From Bifidobacterium breve (GTDB taxonomy: Bacteria > Actinomycetota > Actinomycetes > Nanopelagicales > Nanopelagicaceae), in NCBI GenBank assembly GCA_945860245.1, contig CAMAPO010000001.1:1-64000 (forward strand): DNA of 64,000 nt, in the 5' to 3' direction. The position numbers and the translations under genes were made by a program. Below are positions 8,110 to 16,084 of the stretch, piece after piece. The first letter of the stretch is position 1. The number at the start of each line of letters is the position of its first letter. The notes beneath the pieces are model-generated. The model did no database searches, had not been told where the DNA came from, and saw only the letters and a list, made by a program, of their open reading frames with translations.

Positions 8110-9036
8110 GCAGATCGTTCGGGAGCGCTCACTGAAGCGCAGGTAATTGCGCGGCTCCGTGAGATTTTTACCAGTACCGATCCAAGGATTAAAGTTGGTA
8201 TCGGCGATGATGCCGCAGTTGTGGTTGGCGCCAAGATCCAAGTAATGACGACAGATATGGCAGTCGAAGGTGTGCACTTTCGCACTGATTGGTCGACTGG
8301 ATTTGAGATTGGTCGCAAAGTTACTGCTGCAAATGTGGCCGATATTTTGGCGATGGGTGCGGTCCCAGATTATCTACTCGTAGCCGTGGCACTTACCGGA
8401 TCTGAAAGTATGGAATGGATTAGCGATCTGGCGAACGGAATTAAATTTGAAGCAAATCTGGCTAGCGCACATGTGGTTGGCGGCGACGTTTCGCGTGGCG
8501 ATCAGGTAGTAATCTCGATAGCCGCCTTTGGTTCTGCCGAGAAACCAATTTTGCGATCAGGTGCAAAGCCCGGCGACGGTATTTATCTTTCATCACTTAC
8601 CGGATGGTCAGCTGCTGGACTTGCACTTCTAAAATCTAGAGCTCCAGCAACCAGCGATGCGATGGAAAAAGCGCTTTGCGAATTTAAATCTCCAACTATC
8701 GATTATGGATTTGATGCAACGGGTGCCAGTTCGCTCTGCGATATAAGTGATGCCCTTGCGATCCAAGCAGCACAAATGGCAGATAGCTCAAAGGTCGCCT
8801 TTAATTTCGATTTATCCAAGATTGAGGGTGCTTCCGAATTTGTAGAACTTGACATCCTCGCTCGTGAATTAGGAATTGATATCTGGCATTGGATTTTTGC
8901 TGGTGGAGAGGATCACGCTCTCCTAGCCACCGGTTTAGATCTGCCTGGAATTTTAGTCGGGGAAGTTATCGCAGGTTCTGGAATCAAAAATCTTCCAGCA
9001 GGCGTAGAAACCATTACTTGGCAACATTTCAATTAA
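8107..9036 (+). CDS. thiL: Thiamine-monophosphate kinase
   Basis: ThiL phosphorylates thiamine monophosphate to the cofactor thiamine diphosphate. The 309-residue protein has the AIRS-like family features: VGIGDDAAVV (metal and ATP binding), TTDMAVEGVHFRTDW, AANVADILAMGAVPDYLLVAVAL and HVVGGDVSRGD. The C-terminal FAGGEDHALLAT is also typical. In relatives the DAK-domain gene lies between rpmB and recG just downstream; it is absent here. Thiamine diphosphate is needed by dxs in the same window. Confidence 0.95.
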   Translation: MADRSGALTEAQVIARLREIFTSTDPRIKVGIGDDAAVVVGAKIQVMTTDMAVEGVHFRTDWSTGFEIGRKVTAANVADILAMGAVPDYLLVAVALTGSESMEWISDLANGIKFEANLASAHVVGGDVSRGDQVVISIAAFGSAEKPILRSGAKPGDGIYLSSLTGWSAAGLALLKSRAPATSDAMEKALCEFKSPTIDYGFDATGASSLCDISDALAIQAAQMADSSKVAFNFDLSKIEGASEFVELDILARELGIDIWHWIFAGGEDHALLATGLDLPGILVGEVIAGSGIKNLPAGVETITWQHFN

Positions 9037-9098
9037 AGGTTGGCATTTTTATGCACCAATCTTCATATTTTATTGACAAAAATTTAAGCGCGGTGGCA

Positions 9099-9136
9099 TT
9101 GCTAAAGATCTAAGCAGGCGATAATTTTGGTACATG
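9099..9136 (+). promoter_or_regulatory. Promoter of the secreted protein gene
   Basis: TTGCTA (9099-9104), a 17-bp spacer and TAATTT (9122-9127) precede the ATG at 9134 by 6 nt. This is the clearest two-box promoter in the window and predicts a leaderless mRNA. Confidence 0.6.
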
Positions 9137-10399
9137 AAACGTACATCAATGATGGCTGGCGTATCTTCAGCACTTCTATTTGTCGCAGCGGTTATTACTG
9201 GACAGCCGAGTGCGAGTGCCAGTGTGACCCTTCCCAAAGCTGCACTTCAACCTTGCGTTGTCGCAGCCGCTCCGTATTGCATTGAATCTGTAAGTGTCAC
9301 GCCATCCGGTGCAAAGGCGATTTTACTTTCTTGGGTTGCAGATGGTTCAGCGGGAGCAACTGCCGGAAATACCACAGGTGTTGTTGCAGGTACAAAAGTT
9401 ATGGCTGGACGTTGGACGGCAGAGAAAGCCTTCGATAGCGAAAATTACGACGGCCTCTACATTGAAGCAAAAGCCGCCAACGATTTTGTTCCCTGGATCT
9501 ATGTAGATGCGATGCCTACCTACTCTCCTGGCAATAAAGTCTCCCTAGCTGCAACTGCCAGTAGCCTAACAACACCGGTAAATCTCAACGCCGATTCTGC
9601 AATCACCGTTAAATTGCGCATCTCTGATTTCAAAGTTGGCGTGACATATGGAATCGCCACTGAGGCGACGCTAGATGTAGTAGCGGCGGCGAGCGGTAAT
9701 ACTTTTGAATTAACTGGCTATCCCGTAAAAGTTCCACAAGCGAAAAGCTCCAAGGATTGCAAGGGAGAGACTGGCGTCGCATCAGCTCTTGTGACGCAGT
9801 TCCAAACTATTATCGTTCCCTCCAATGATCCATTGGGGTTTGCTTTTGAAGGTGGTACTGGAAAAATTTACGTAGGATCAAATGGACTTTGCAATCTTTC
9901 TACTCCCGTTTGGAGCGCTGAGAAGAAATCACTGAGTTACAAGGCATCTGCACCGCGTTTGGCGCCAGATGGAATAACGGTAAATACCGGTTTTTATTAC
10001 GCAACTATTTCTGCCGCCGATGCGCTTGCACTCTGGGGAATCAAGAAAGCTGAAGATGCGGCATCAGCACTCGTAATTTCAATTAAAACAACCGCTACCG
10101 GATCGACAGCGGCGACTAAGACAGTTGCGGTCAAGAACGGACGTATAATTATCCAAGTATTTGGTTTTGAATTCCCTGAGCCACTTTTAGATATCTCTTT
10201 AAATCCGAGTTATGACGCGATGTCATCCTCTGCAGCATCGGCGACTAATATGTCGGCTCAAGGAACTGTAAAGAAGAGTCCGACACCAACGCCAAAAGCG
10301 GCCGTTAAGAAAACTACAATTTCGTGTCTTAAAGGAAATGTTATTAAGAAGGTAACGGGCGTTAAGCCAACTTGCCCGACCGGCTATAAGAAAAAATAA
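9134..10399 (+). CDS. Secreted protein of unknown function with Cys-containing basic C-terminal motif
   Basis: I do not recognise the main domain. The 421-residue protein has a clear signal peptide (MKRTS, hydrophobic stretch to about residue 24, AxA-type cleavage near ASA-SV at 28-31). The middle is rich in Ala, Thr and Ser with beta-prone segments. It ends with a Pro/Thr-Lys linker (KKSPTPTPKAAVKK) and a compact tail with Cys398 and Cys414 (TISCLKGNVIKKV, then PTCPTGYKKK). The tail looks like a separate module, possibly for wall attachment; that is inference. It converges with rpmB after 4 bp. Confidence 0.8.
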   Translation: MKRTSMMAGVSSALLFVAAVITGQPSASASVTLPKAALQPCVVAAAPYCIESVSVTPSGAKAILLSWVADGSAGATAGNTTGVVAGTKVMAGRWTAEKAFDSENYDGLYIEAKAANDFVPWIYVDAMPTYSPGNKVSLAATASSLTTPVNLNADSAITVKLRISDFKVGVTYGIATEATLDVVAAASGNTFELTGYPVKVPQAKSSKDCKGETGVASALVTQFQTIIVPSNDPLGFAFEGGTGKIYVGSNGLCNLSTPVWSAEKKSLSYKASAPRLAPDGITVNTGFYYATISAADALALWGIKKAEDAASALVISIKTTATGSTAATKTVAVKNGRIIIQVFGFEFPEPLLDISLNPSYDAMSSSAASATNMSAQGTVKKSPTPTPKAAVKKTTISCLKGNVIKKVTGVKPTCPTGYKKK

Positions 10400-10403
10400 C
10401 TAA

Positions 10404-10589
10404 TTAACGAGCGACTTTGCCAGCCTTAAGGCAAGATGTGCAGACATTTTGGCGCTTAGTGCTTCCGCTAACCAAAGTCTTAATGCGCTGAATATTTGGG
10501 TTCCAGCGACGACGGGTCTTCACCTGTGAGTGAGAAACTTTATTTCCGAAGCTGGGCCCTTTGCCACAGATATCGCATGTTGATGCCAC
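10404..10589 (-). CDS. rpmB: Large ribosomal subunit protein bL28, zinc-binding form
   Basis: L28 of 61 residues. The GTG at 10589 is the start because AAGGAG lies just upstream on the minus strand and the family begins MASTCDICGKGP. Longer upstream extensions have no support. Two CxxC pairs (Cys5/8 and Cys50/53) make this the zinc-ribbon version of L28. It is divergent from recG, matching the rpmB-recG neighbourhood in other actinobacteria, where a DAK-domain gene usually lies between. Confidence 0.95.
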   Translation of the reverse strand: MASTCDICGKGPSFGNKVSHSQVKTRRRWNPNIQRIKTLVSGSTKRQNVCTSCLKAGKVAR

Positions 10590-10722
10590 AGCAGTACTCC
10601 TTTTAATTTCAAATCTCTTGAGCCAGAACCCCATTTGCGCCCCGGCGGGTGTGCAGAGGCTAATACTAGCGACAACGCCACCCTCACGCTAATTCGGTCC
10701 AATTCACGCGAGAATGGGACGC

Positions 10723-12894
10723 ATGGCCAGCCTCGACTCCAAATTGGTAAATGTTGTTGGCGACCGCACCGCAAAAGTCTTAGATTCCGTATTCGGATAC
10801 AAGACACTTGCTGATCTAATTCATCACTACCCGCGCAGATATTTAGTGCGTGGTGAGTTAAGTGATATCGCTGAATTAAAAGAGGGCGATGAAGTAACCG
10901 TACTAGCAGAAATCTTTAGCTCGACCTCGCGAAAGTTGCATGCACGCAAAGGCAGCATCCTTGAGGTGATAGTTACCGATGGAAGTTCAAAGATGTCACT
11001 TACCTTCTTCAATCAGGCCTGGCGTGAGAAAGAGTTACGTGTCGGCAGGCAAGGACTCTTCGCCGGCAAAGTCGGCGTATTTAATGGTAAACGCCAATTG
11101 GCTCATCCCGATTACGAAATGATTCCTGATGGCGATGATGTTGATTCGGCAGTTGCAGACTTTGCCGGAAAATTTCTGCCGATGTACCCAGCTAGTGCAA
11201 AGTTGCCATCTTGGAAGATCGCCCAATGTATTAATTTAGTAATCGGTGGCTTAGATGAAATTACAGATTTTATACCTGAAAAGATCTTAACTGAGCGGGG
11301 ATATCCAACTCTGCAACAAGCGATAGCGCAGATTCATAATCCGGTTGATCTAGATAGCGCTGAAAAGTCGCGCGAGCGAATAACCTTCGATGAAGCGCTC
11401 TTGATGCAGTTACTTCTTTTGGAAAGGCGTGCACAATTGCGCGCACTTAAGGCAACATCTAGAAAGGCGAAGAGTTCTGGAATTCTCAGTGCATTTGATG
11501 CTGCGCTGCCTTGGCAGTTAACTGCTGGGCAGGTACAAGTAAGCCGAGAGATCGAAGAAGATTTAGCTGCGCCTTATCCGATGCATCGCTTGCTACAAGG
11601 TGAAGTTGGTTCTGGTAAAACGGTGGTTGCGCTACGCGCAATGTTGGCAGTTATTGATAGCGGGGGACAGGCTGCACTTCTTGCACCAACTGAAGTATTG
11701 GCGGCGCAGCACCTGCGAACTATTGAAAAATTATTGGGACCGCTGGCACAGGGTGGAATGCTCGGTGGAGTTGAAAACGCAACGCAAGTAACTCTGTTAA
11801 CCGGCTCGCAAAGCGCGGCAGCGCGCAAAGATGCACTGGCACTTGCCGCATCTGGCCAAGCCGGCATCGTAATTGGCACGCATGCATTACTAAGTGAATC
11901 CGTAGCCTTTGCTGATCTGGGGCTGATTGTTGTTGATGAGCAACATAGATTCGGTGTGGAACAAAGGGACGCCCTAAAGACCAAGGCAGTTAACCCACCG
12001 CATCTCTTGGTAATGACTGCAACTCCGATTCCACGAACTGTGGCAATGACCATCTTTGGTGATTTAGATATTTCAACTCTGCGCGAACTACCTTTAGGTC
12101 GTCAGGCAATTACAACTCATCTCGTTCCAACTCTAGAAAAGCCAGCTTTTTTGGATCGCACTTGGGAGCGAATTAGGGAGGAAGTTGCACAAGGACACCA
12201 GGCTTATATTGTCGCTCCACGAATTTCTGCGGGAACATCAGAGGATGCTGATCTTGATTTCTTATACGGAGAAAGTTCATCAGATATTGCATCGGTTGAA
12301 GAATTAGGACCAAAGCTGCAATCTGGTCCGTTAAAAGGGTTACGGATTGCCCCTTTGCACGGCAGGCAGAGCGGTGAGGTAAAGAGCGCAACGATGCAGG
12401 CATTTGCCGCAGGCGATATAGATGTCTTGATCTCTACTACTGTAATTGAAGTCGGTGTAGACGTGCCAAATGCCACGGTGATGGTCATTATGGATGCTGA
12501 CCGATTTGGAGTATCGCAACTGCATCAATTACGCGGTCGCGTTGGGCGTGGGACATCACCTGGACTCTGTCTATTGGTTACTTCAGCTCCAAGTGAAAGC
12601 ACGGCGCGAGAACGATTAGATGCGGTGAGTAAAACTCAAGATGGCTTTGAACTCTCGCGTATTGATTTAGAGCAACGTCGTGAAGGCGATGTACTTGGTG
12701 CAACCCAATCAGGATCTCGCTCGCATCTTCGTTTATTGCGTGTATTGCGCGATGAGACTTTAATTGAGAGTGCTCGCCAAATTGCTGCAGAGCTTTTAGC
12801 AGAAGATCCAGATTTAACTAGGTACCCTTTGCTCAGGGAAGAGTTGAATAAATTACAGGCAGATACCGCTTCAGAATTTATAGATAAAGGATGA
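10723..12894 (+). CDS. recG: ATP-dependent DNA helicase RecG
   Basis: RecG regresses stalled replication forks and processes Holliday junctions. The protein (723 residues from the chosen start) has the N-terminal wedge/OB domain, the helicase P-loop GEVGSGKTVV (about 292-301), DEQHRFG (about 404-410), TATPIPRT and the C-terminal helicase domain with QLRGRVGRG. An ATG at 10714 is also possible. I prefer 10723 because a GAGAAT hexamer lies 7 nt before it and MASLDSKL looks like a natural N-terminus. rsmD follows after 4 bp. Confidence 0.95.
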   Translation: MASLDSKLVNVVGDRTAKVLDSVFGYKTLADLIHHYPRRYLVRGELSDIAELKEGDEVTVLAEIFSSTSRKLHARKGSILEVIVTDGSSKMSLTFFNQAWREKELRVGRQGLFAGKVGVFNGKRQLAHPDYEMIPDGDDVDSAVADFAGKFLPMYPASAKLPSWKIAQCINLVIGGLDEITDFIPEKILTERGYPTLQQAIAQIHNPVDLDSAEKSRERITFDEALLMQLLLLERRAQLRALKATSRKAKSSGILSAFDAALPWQLTAGQVQVSREIEEDLAAPYPMHRLLQGEVGSGKTVVALRAMLAVIDSGGQAALLAPTEVLAAQHLRTIEKLLGPLAQGGMLGGVENATQVTLLTGSQSAAARKDALALAASGQAGIVIGTHALLSESVAFADLGLIVVDEQHRFGVEQRDALKTKAVNPPHLLVMTATPIPRTVAMTIFGDLDISTLRELPLGRQAITTHLVPTLEKPAFLDRTWERIREEVAQGHQAYIVAPRISAGTSEDADLDFLYGESSSDIASVEELGPKLQSGPLKGLRIAPLHGRQSGEVKSATMQAFAAGDIDVLISTTVIEVGVDVPNATVMVIMDADRFGVSQLHQLRGRVGRGTSPGLCLLVTSAPSESTARERLDAVSKTQDGFELSRIDLEQRREGDVLGATQSGSRSHLRLLRVLRDETLIESARQIAAELLAEDPDLTRYPLLREELNKLQADTASEFIDKG

Positions 12895-12898
12895 TTTC

Positions 12899-13486
12899 AT
12901 GCGCATAATCGCCGGTAGCGCAAAAGGCAGAAACATTCCTTCGGTTGCCTCATCTACTCGACCAACATCAGATAGGGCGCGCGAAGCGCTCTTTTCGACT
13001 TTAGCTTCTGAATTCGGTGACTTTGAAGGGTTAAATGTCTTGGATTTATATGCGGGAACAGGCGCAATCGCACTCGAATCACTTTCGAGAGGAGCGGCTA
13101 TTGTGCATGCAGTGGAAAGAGATGAGCAAGCCCAGAAAAGTATTACTGCAAATTATGATGGAATAAAATCGGCACAATTCACCGGAATTTTTCACTTATA
13201 TGGAATGAGCGTCCATAGATTCTTGCAAGATCCACCAGCGGCTAAGTACCACTTTATTTACATTGATCCGCCATATGAAGCCGAAGATTTAGATGTCATT
13301 GAAACGCTAATACAATTAAACGAGGGCGGCTTCTTGGATGCGCAGGCGTTGATTGCAGTTGAAAGAAACTCTCGAGTTAAGGAAATTTCATGGCCAAATG
13401 GTTATATTGCGGTCCGTGAAAAAAATTATGGCCAAGCGACCATTTTCTACGGCGCTCCAGCCGAAATTGAGCCTGAGAATGGATAA
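12899..13486 (+). CDS. rsmD: 16S rRNA (guanine(966)-N(2))-methyltransferase
   Basis: RsmD methylates G966 of 16S rRNA. The 195-residue protein has MRIIAGSAKGR at the N-terminus, the SAM-binding LDLYAGTGAIALESLSRGA (about residues 48-66) and the catalytic DPPY motif (about 122-126). AAGGATG, overlapping the recG stop, is the ribosome binding site. The rsmD-coaD order is conserved widely in bacteria. Confidence 0.95.
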   Translation: MRIIAGSAKGRNIPSVASSTRPTSDRAREALFSTLASEFGDFEGLNVLDLYAGTGAIALESLSRGAAIVHAVERDEQAQKSITANYDGIKSAQFTGIFHLYGMSVHRFLQDPPAAKYHFIYIDPPYEAEDLDVIETLIQLNEGGFLDAQALIAVERNSRVKEISWPNGYIAVREKNYGQATIFYGAPAEIEPENG

Positions 13487-13502
13487 GGCTTCAAATCGTT
13501 GC

Positions 13503-13518
13503 TAGCGTTTGCTCTATG
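13503..13518 (+). promoter_or_regulatory. Candidate -10 (TAGCGT) for leaderless coaD
   Basis: TAGCGT at 13503-13508 is 7 nt before the coaD ATG at 13516, with no ribosome binding site. Confidence 0.5.
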
Positions 13519-13995
13519 AAGCGCGCCGTATGCCCTGGATCTTTTGATCCGATCACCTTTGGCCACATAGATATCATTGAGCGCGCCAGTGAACAATTTG
13601 ATGAGGTTGTGGTGGCAGTTCTAGCTAACCGGACTAAAGCATCGCTTTTCACTGCAGAAGAACGTATGGAAATGATTCGCCAAACTACCGCTCAATTCAA
13701 GAACGTAAAAGTCGATTCTTGGCACGGCTTATTGGTGGATTACTGCAAGTCAAATTCAATCCAAGCAATTGTAAAAGGCTTGCGCGCAGTCACTGATTTT
13801 GATTACGAGTTGCAAATGGCGCAAGTTAATTTACAAGGCTCAGGAGTTGAAACTATGTTTATGGCTACGGCACCTGCTCATTCATTTCTTTCATCATCAA
13901 TCGTTAAGGAGCTCGCGCACTTCGGTGGCGATGTCTCATCGATGGTTCCAAGCATCGTCAATGATGCGCTAAAAGCTCGAGTAGCAGGGAAGTAA
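13516..13995 (+). CDS. coaD: Phosphopantetheine adenylyltransferase
   Basis: CoaD makes dephospho-CoA from 4'-phosphopantetheine and ATP. The 159-residue protein has the nucleotidyltransferase signature PGSFDPITFGH (TxGH at 14-17) and the C-terminal SSSIVKELA motif. Length and motifs are typical. It precedes the coiled-coil protein by one base. Confidence 0.97.
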   Translation: MKRAVCPGSFDPITFGHIDIIERASEQFDEVVVAVLANRTKASLFTAEERMEMIRQTTAQFKNVKVDSWHGLLVDYCKSNSIQAIVKGLRAVTDFDYELQMAQVNLQGSGVETMFMATAPAHSFLSSSIVKELAHFGGDVSSMVPSIVNDALKARVAGK

Positions 13996-13996
13996 A

Positions 13997-14479
13997 ATGG
14001 ACTCAATCGAAAAACTAAATACCGCAATCACTCTCGTTGAAGAAGCGCGCGGTGTTCCACTCTCTGCATCTTGCGTCGTGCACCGCAGCGAGATGTTGGA
14101 AATATTAGATGGCGCCAGGGAATCTCTGCCACAAGACCTTTTCCAAGCGACAGATATTCTGGCTAAGCGTGATTCTTTAATGGATGAAGGTCGTTCCAGT
14201 TCAGAGCAGATGATCGCTACTGCGCGAGAGGAAGTAGCGCGCATGATTGAACAGACTGCAATTGTGCAAGCAGCGCGCGATGAAGCCCAAAGAATTCTCG
14301 ATGATGCTCGGGTGCGAGCCGCTGATGAGCGCGCAGAAGTAGAGAGTTACATCGATGGCCGACTTGCTACCCTTGAAGTTATTCTCAACAAGACAATGGA
14401 CGCTGTGGCACGTGGGCGCGATCGCTTAGATGGAGCCAATGATAAAGATGTACTTTCGCAATTAGCCGACGATAAATAA
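13997..14479 (+). CDS. DivIVA/SepIVA-like coiled-coil protein
   Basis: A 160-residue protein with a short N-terminal segment (MDSIEKLNTAITLVEEARGVPLS) and a long charged, probably coiled-coil region (about 55-145) of Glu/Arg/Ala-rich heptads. Position between coaD and the DUF177 gene matches Rv2927c of M. tuberculosis, the septum-associated DivIVA-like protein SepIVA. A role in septation or polar growth is inferred from context and coiled-coil character. Such proteins are sometimes misnamed ATP synthase subunit b. The ATG follows CAGGGAAG in the end of coaD. Confidence 0.7.
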   Translation: MDSIEKLNTAITLVEEARGVPLSASCVVHRSEMLEILDGARESLPQDLFQATDILAKRDSLMDEGRSSSEQMIATAREEVARMIEQTAIVQAARDEAQRILDDARVRAADERAEVESYIDGRLATLEVILNKTMDAVARGRDRLDGANDKDVLSQLADDK

Positions 14480-14509
14480 TTCTGCGCAAAGCCAACCCAA
14501 AGAGTCAAA

Positions 14510-15106
14510 ATGAACCGCGCATCTCAAGTATTTCAATTTAGCACCCATGAACTCCCTCGTCGGGCCGGTGAGATGAAGGAGTATCAGCTAGACCTTGAAA
14601 TCCTTGAACCGGTTGGAGTGCCCTTAGTTGCTGTTCCAGCAGGTGATCTAATTGAAGTAGATATGCGCCTGGAATCCGTTGCTGAGGGAGTTTTGTTAAG
14701 CGCTGAGATATATGCGGTGGCGAAGGGCGAATGTATTCGCTGTTTAGATCCAGTTGAAATTACTGTTGAGCGTAAGATTCAAGAGCTCTATCGCTACGAA
14801 CCCACCAATGAAAAAGGTGGGAAGCGAAAGAAGCACTCACTGAGCACGGATACTTCCGATGAAATTGACCTGGATGCAGTTGATGAACTTTGGCTTGATG
14901 GAAATGAGATGAATTTAGAGATCCCCATCCGTGATGCAGTAGTTCTAGATCTACCCATAAATCCGCTCTGCTCAGAAAGTTGTCTTGGGCTATGTCCGGA
15001 TTGCGGCGAGAAGTGGGAGAAGTTGCCAGATGGCCATACCCACGAGGTGATCGACGCTCGCTGGGCTGGGTTGGCAGGCTTGGATTTTAAGAATTCGGAT
15101 GAATAA
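14510..15106 (+). CDS. DUF177/YceD family protein, 23S rRNA accumulation
   Basis: YceD-type proteins are needed for normal 23S rRNA accumulation. The 198-residue protein shows the family core (GVPLVAVPAGDLIEVDMRLE, AKGECIRCLDPV) and the Cys-rich C-terminal motif around SCLGLCPDCG. A charged insert (about 100-125) is lineage-specific. It precedes rpmF and rnc, the usual bacterial linkage. Confidence 0.9.
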   Translation: MNRASQVFQFSTHELPRRAGEMKEYQLDLEILEPVGVPLVAVPAGDLIEVDMRLESVAEGVLLSAEIYAVAKGECIRCLDPVEITVERKIQELYRYEPTNEKGGKRKKHSLSTDTSDEIDLDAVDELWLDGNEMNLEIPIRDAVVLDLPINPLCSESCLGLCPDCGEKWEKLPDGHTHEVIDARWAGLAGLDFKNSDE

Positions 15107-15174
15107 GGGATACTTCACCCAGTAAGCCTTGAGCACACTTTGCCCGAGGTAAGTTGAGATTAAGGACGATTACC

Positions 15175-15348
15175 GTGCCAGTACCAAAGCGAAAGATGTC
15201 GCGTTCAAAGACGCGCTCACGCCGCAGCATGTGGAAGACAACTGCAGCATCACTTGCCGCATGCCCACAGTGCCAACAGCCAAAGTTGACCCATACAGCT
15301 TGCCCAACGTGCGGAACATATAACCGCCGTCAGGTACTAGAGGTCTGA
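15175..15348 (+). CDS. rpmF: Large ribosomal subunit protein bL32
   Basis: L32, 57 residues, starting at the GTG at 15175 (MPVPKRKMSRSKTRSRR). AAGGA (15162-15166) is the ribosome binding site; an upstream TTG at 15154 would add a non-family extension. Cys30/33 and Cys43/46 form the zinc ribbon (CPQC, CPTC). The rnc gene follows directly. Confidence 0.96.
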   Translation: MPVPKRKMSRSKTRSRRSMWKTTAASLAACPQCQQPKLTHTACPTCGTYNRRQVLEV

Positions 15349-15349
15349 T

Positions 15350-16027
15350 CTGTATTCACCGTTAACTTCACAACTCGGGATTTCAATTTCTCCCGAATTG
15401 CTCGAGTTAGCTTTTACACACCGCTCTTTCGCATATGAAAGTGGTGCCAAAGAGACAAACGAACGACTGGAATTTCTAGGCGACTCGGTCTTAGGTTTAA
15501 TCGTTACAGAAGAACTTTATATACGTTATCCCGATTTAGATGAATCTCGTTTATCTCCACTTCGCTCTGGCATTGTAAATATGCGTGCGCTCGCAGATAT
15601 TGCGCGCACCCTAGATATTGGTAAATACATCCGCCTTGGAAAAGGTGAAGAAGTAACCGGTGGTCGCGATAAGAATTCACTTCTTGCAGATGCCCTAGAA
15701 GCCTTGATTGGCGCTATCTATTTAGAACTCGGTTTTGCAAGCACTTCGGATGTAGTTCGCTCATTAATTAAAGCGACTTTAGAAAGTGCAATGGCAAAGG
15801 GTGCGGGACTTGATGGAAAGACTGCGTTGCAAGAGTTGGTCTCATCCCTTGGCAAAGGAACTTTGGAGTATCAAGTTACGGAAACTGGACCAGATCACGA
15901 TAAGAGTTTTACCGCAGTAGCAATGGTTTCTGGCGAGGCAATCGCAGAAGGTATTGGTAAGAGCAAACGCGAAGCCGAACAATCTGCTGCTCGCTCGGCA
16001 TATGAAATTCTCGCAACCCTCAAGTAG
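15350..16027 (+). CDS. rnc: Ribonuclease III with a CTG start
   Basis: RNase III cleaves double-stranded RNA in rRNA and mRNA processing. Signature NERLEFLGDSVLG lies at about residues 37-49, further catalytic acidic residues follow (DALEALIGAIY), and a C-terminal dsRNA-binding domain spans about 155-222. The conserved N-terminal helix LGISISPELLELAFTHRS lies upstream of the first ordinary start (TTG at 15398). In that upstream part there is no ATG, GTG or TTG, only CTG at 15350, which is 6 nt after AGAGG (15339-15343). From there the protein is 225 residues, normal for the family. fpg, which often follows rnc in actinobacteria, is missing. Confidence 0.93.
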   Translation: MYSPLTSQLGISISPELLELAFTHRSFAYESGAKETNERLEFLGDSVLGLIVTEELYIRYPDLDESRLSPLRSGIVNMRALADIARTLDIGKYIRLGKGEEVTGGRDKNSLLADALEALIGAIYLELGFASTSDVVRSLIKATLESAMAKGAGLDGKTALQELVSSLGKGTLEYQVTETGPDHDKSFTAVAMVSGEAIAEGIGKSKREAEQSAARSAYEILATLK

Positions 16028-16069
16028 TACTTCACTTGCGCCTTGTATATAAAGGCGCCACCTAAACGG

Positions 16070-16084
16070 TAGGTTTACGCCGTG
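16070..16084 (+). promoter_or_regulatory. Candidate -10 (TAGGTT) for leaderless smc
   Basis: TAGGTT at 16070-16075 is 6 nt before the smc GTG at 16082. Confidence 0.5.

Noticed and set aside
11574-12053. 159-codon minus-strand open frame inside recG
   Set aside because: Lies wholly within conserved helicase motifs of recG on the other strand; low-complexity Ala/Ser/Cys composition.
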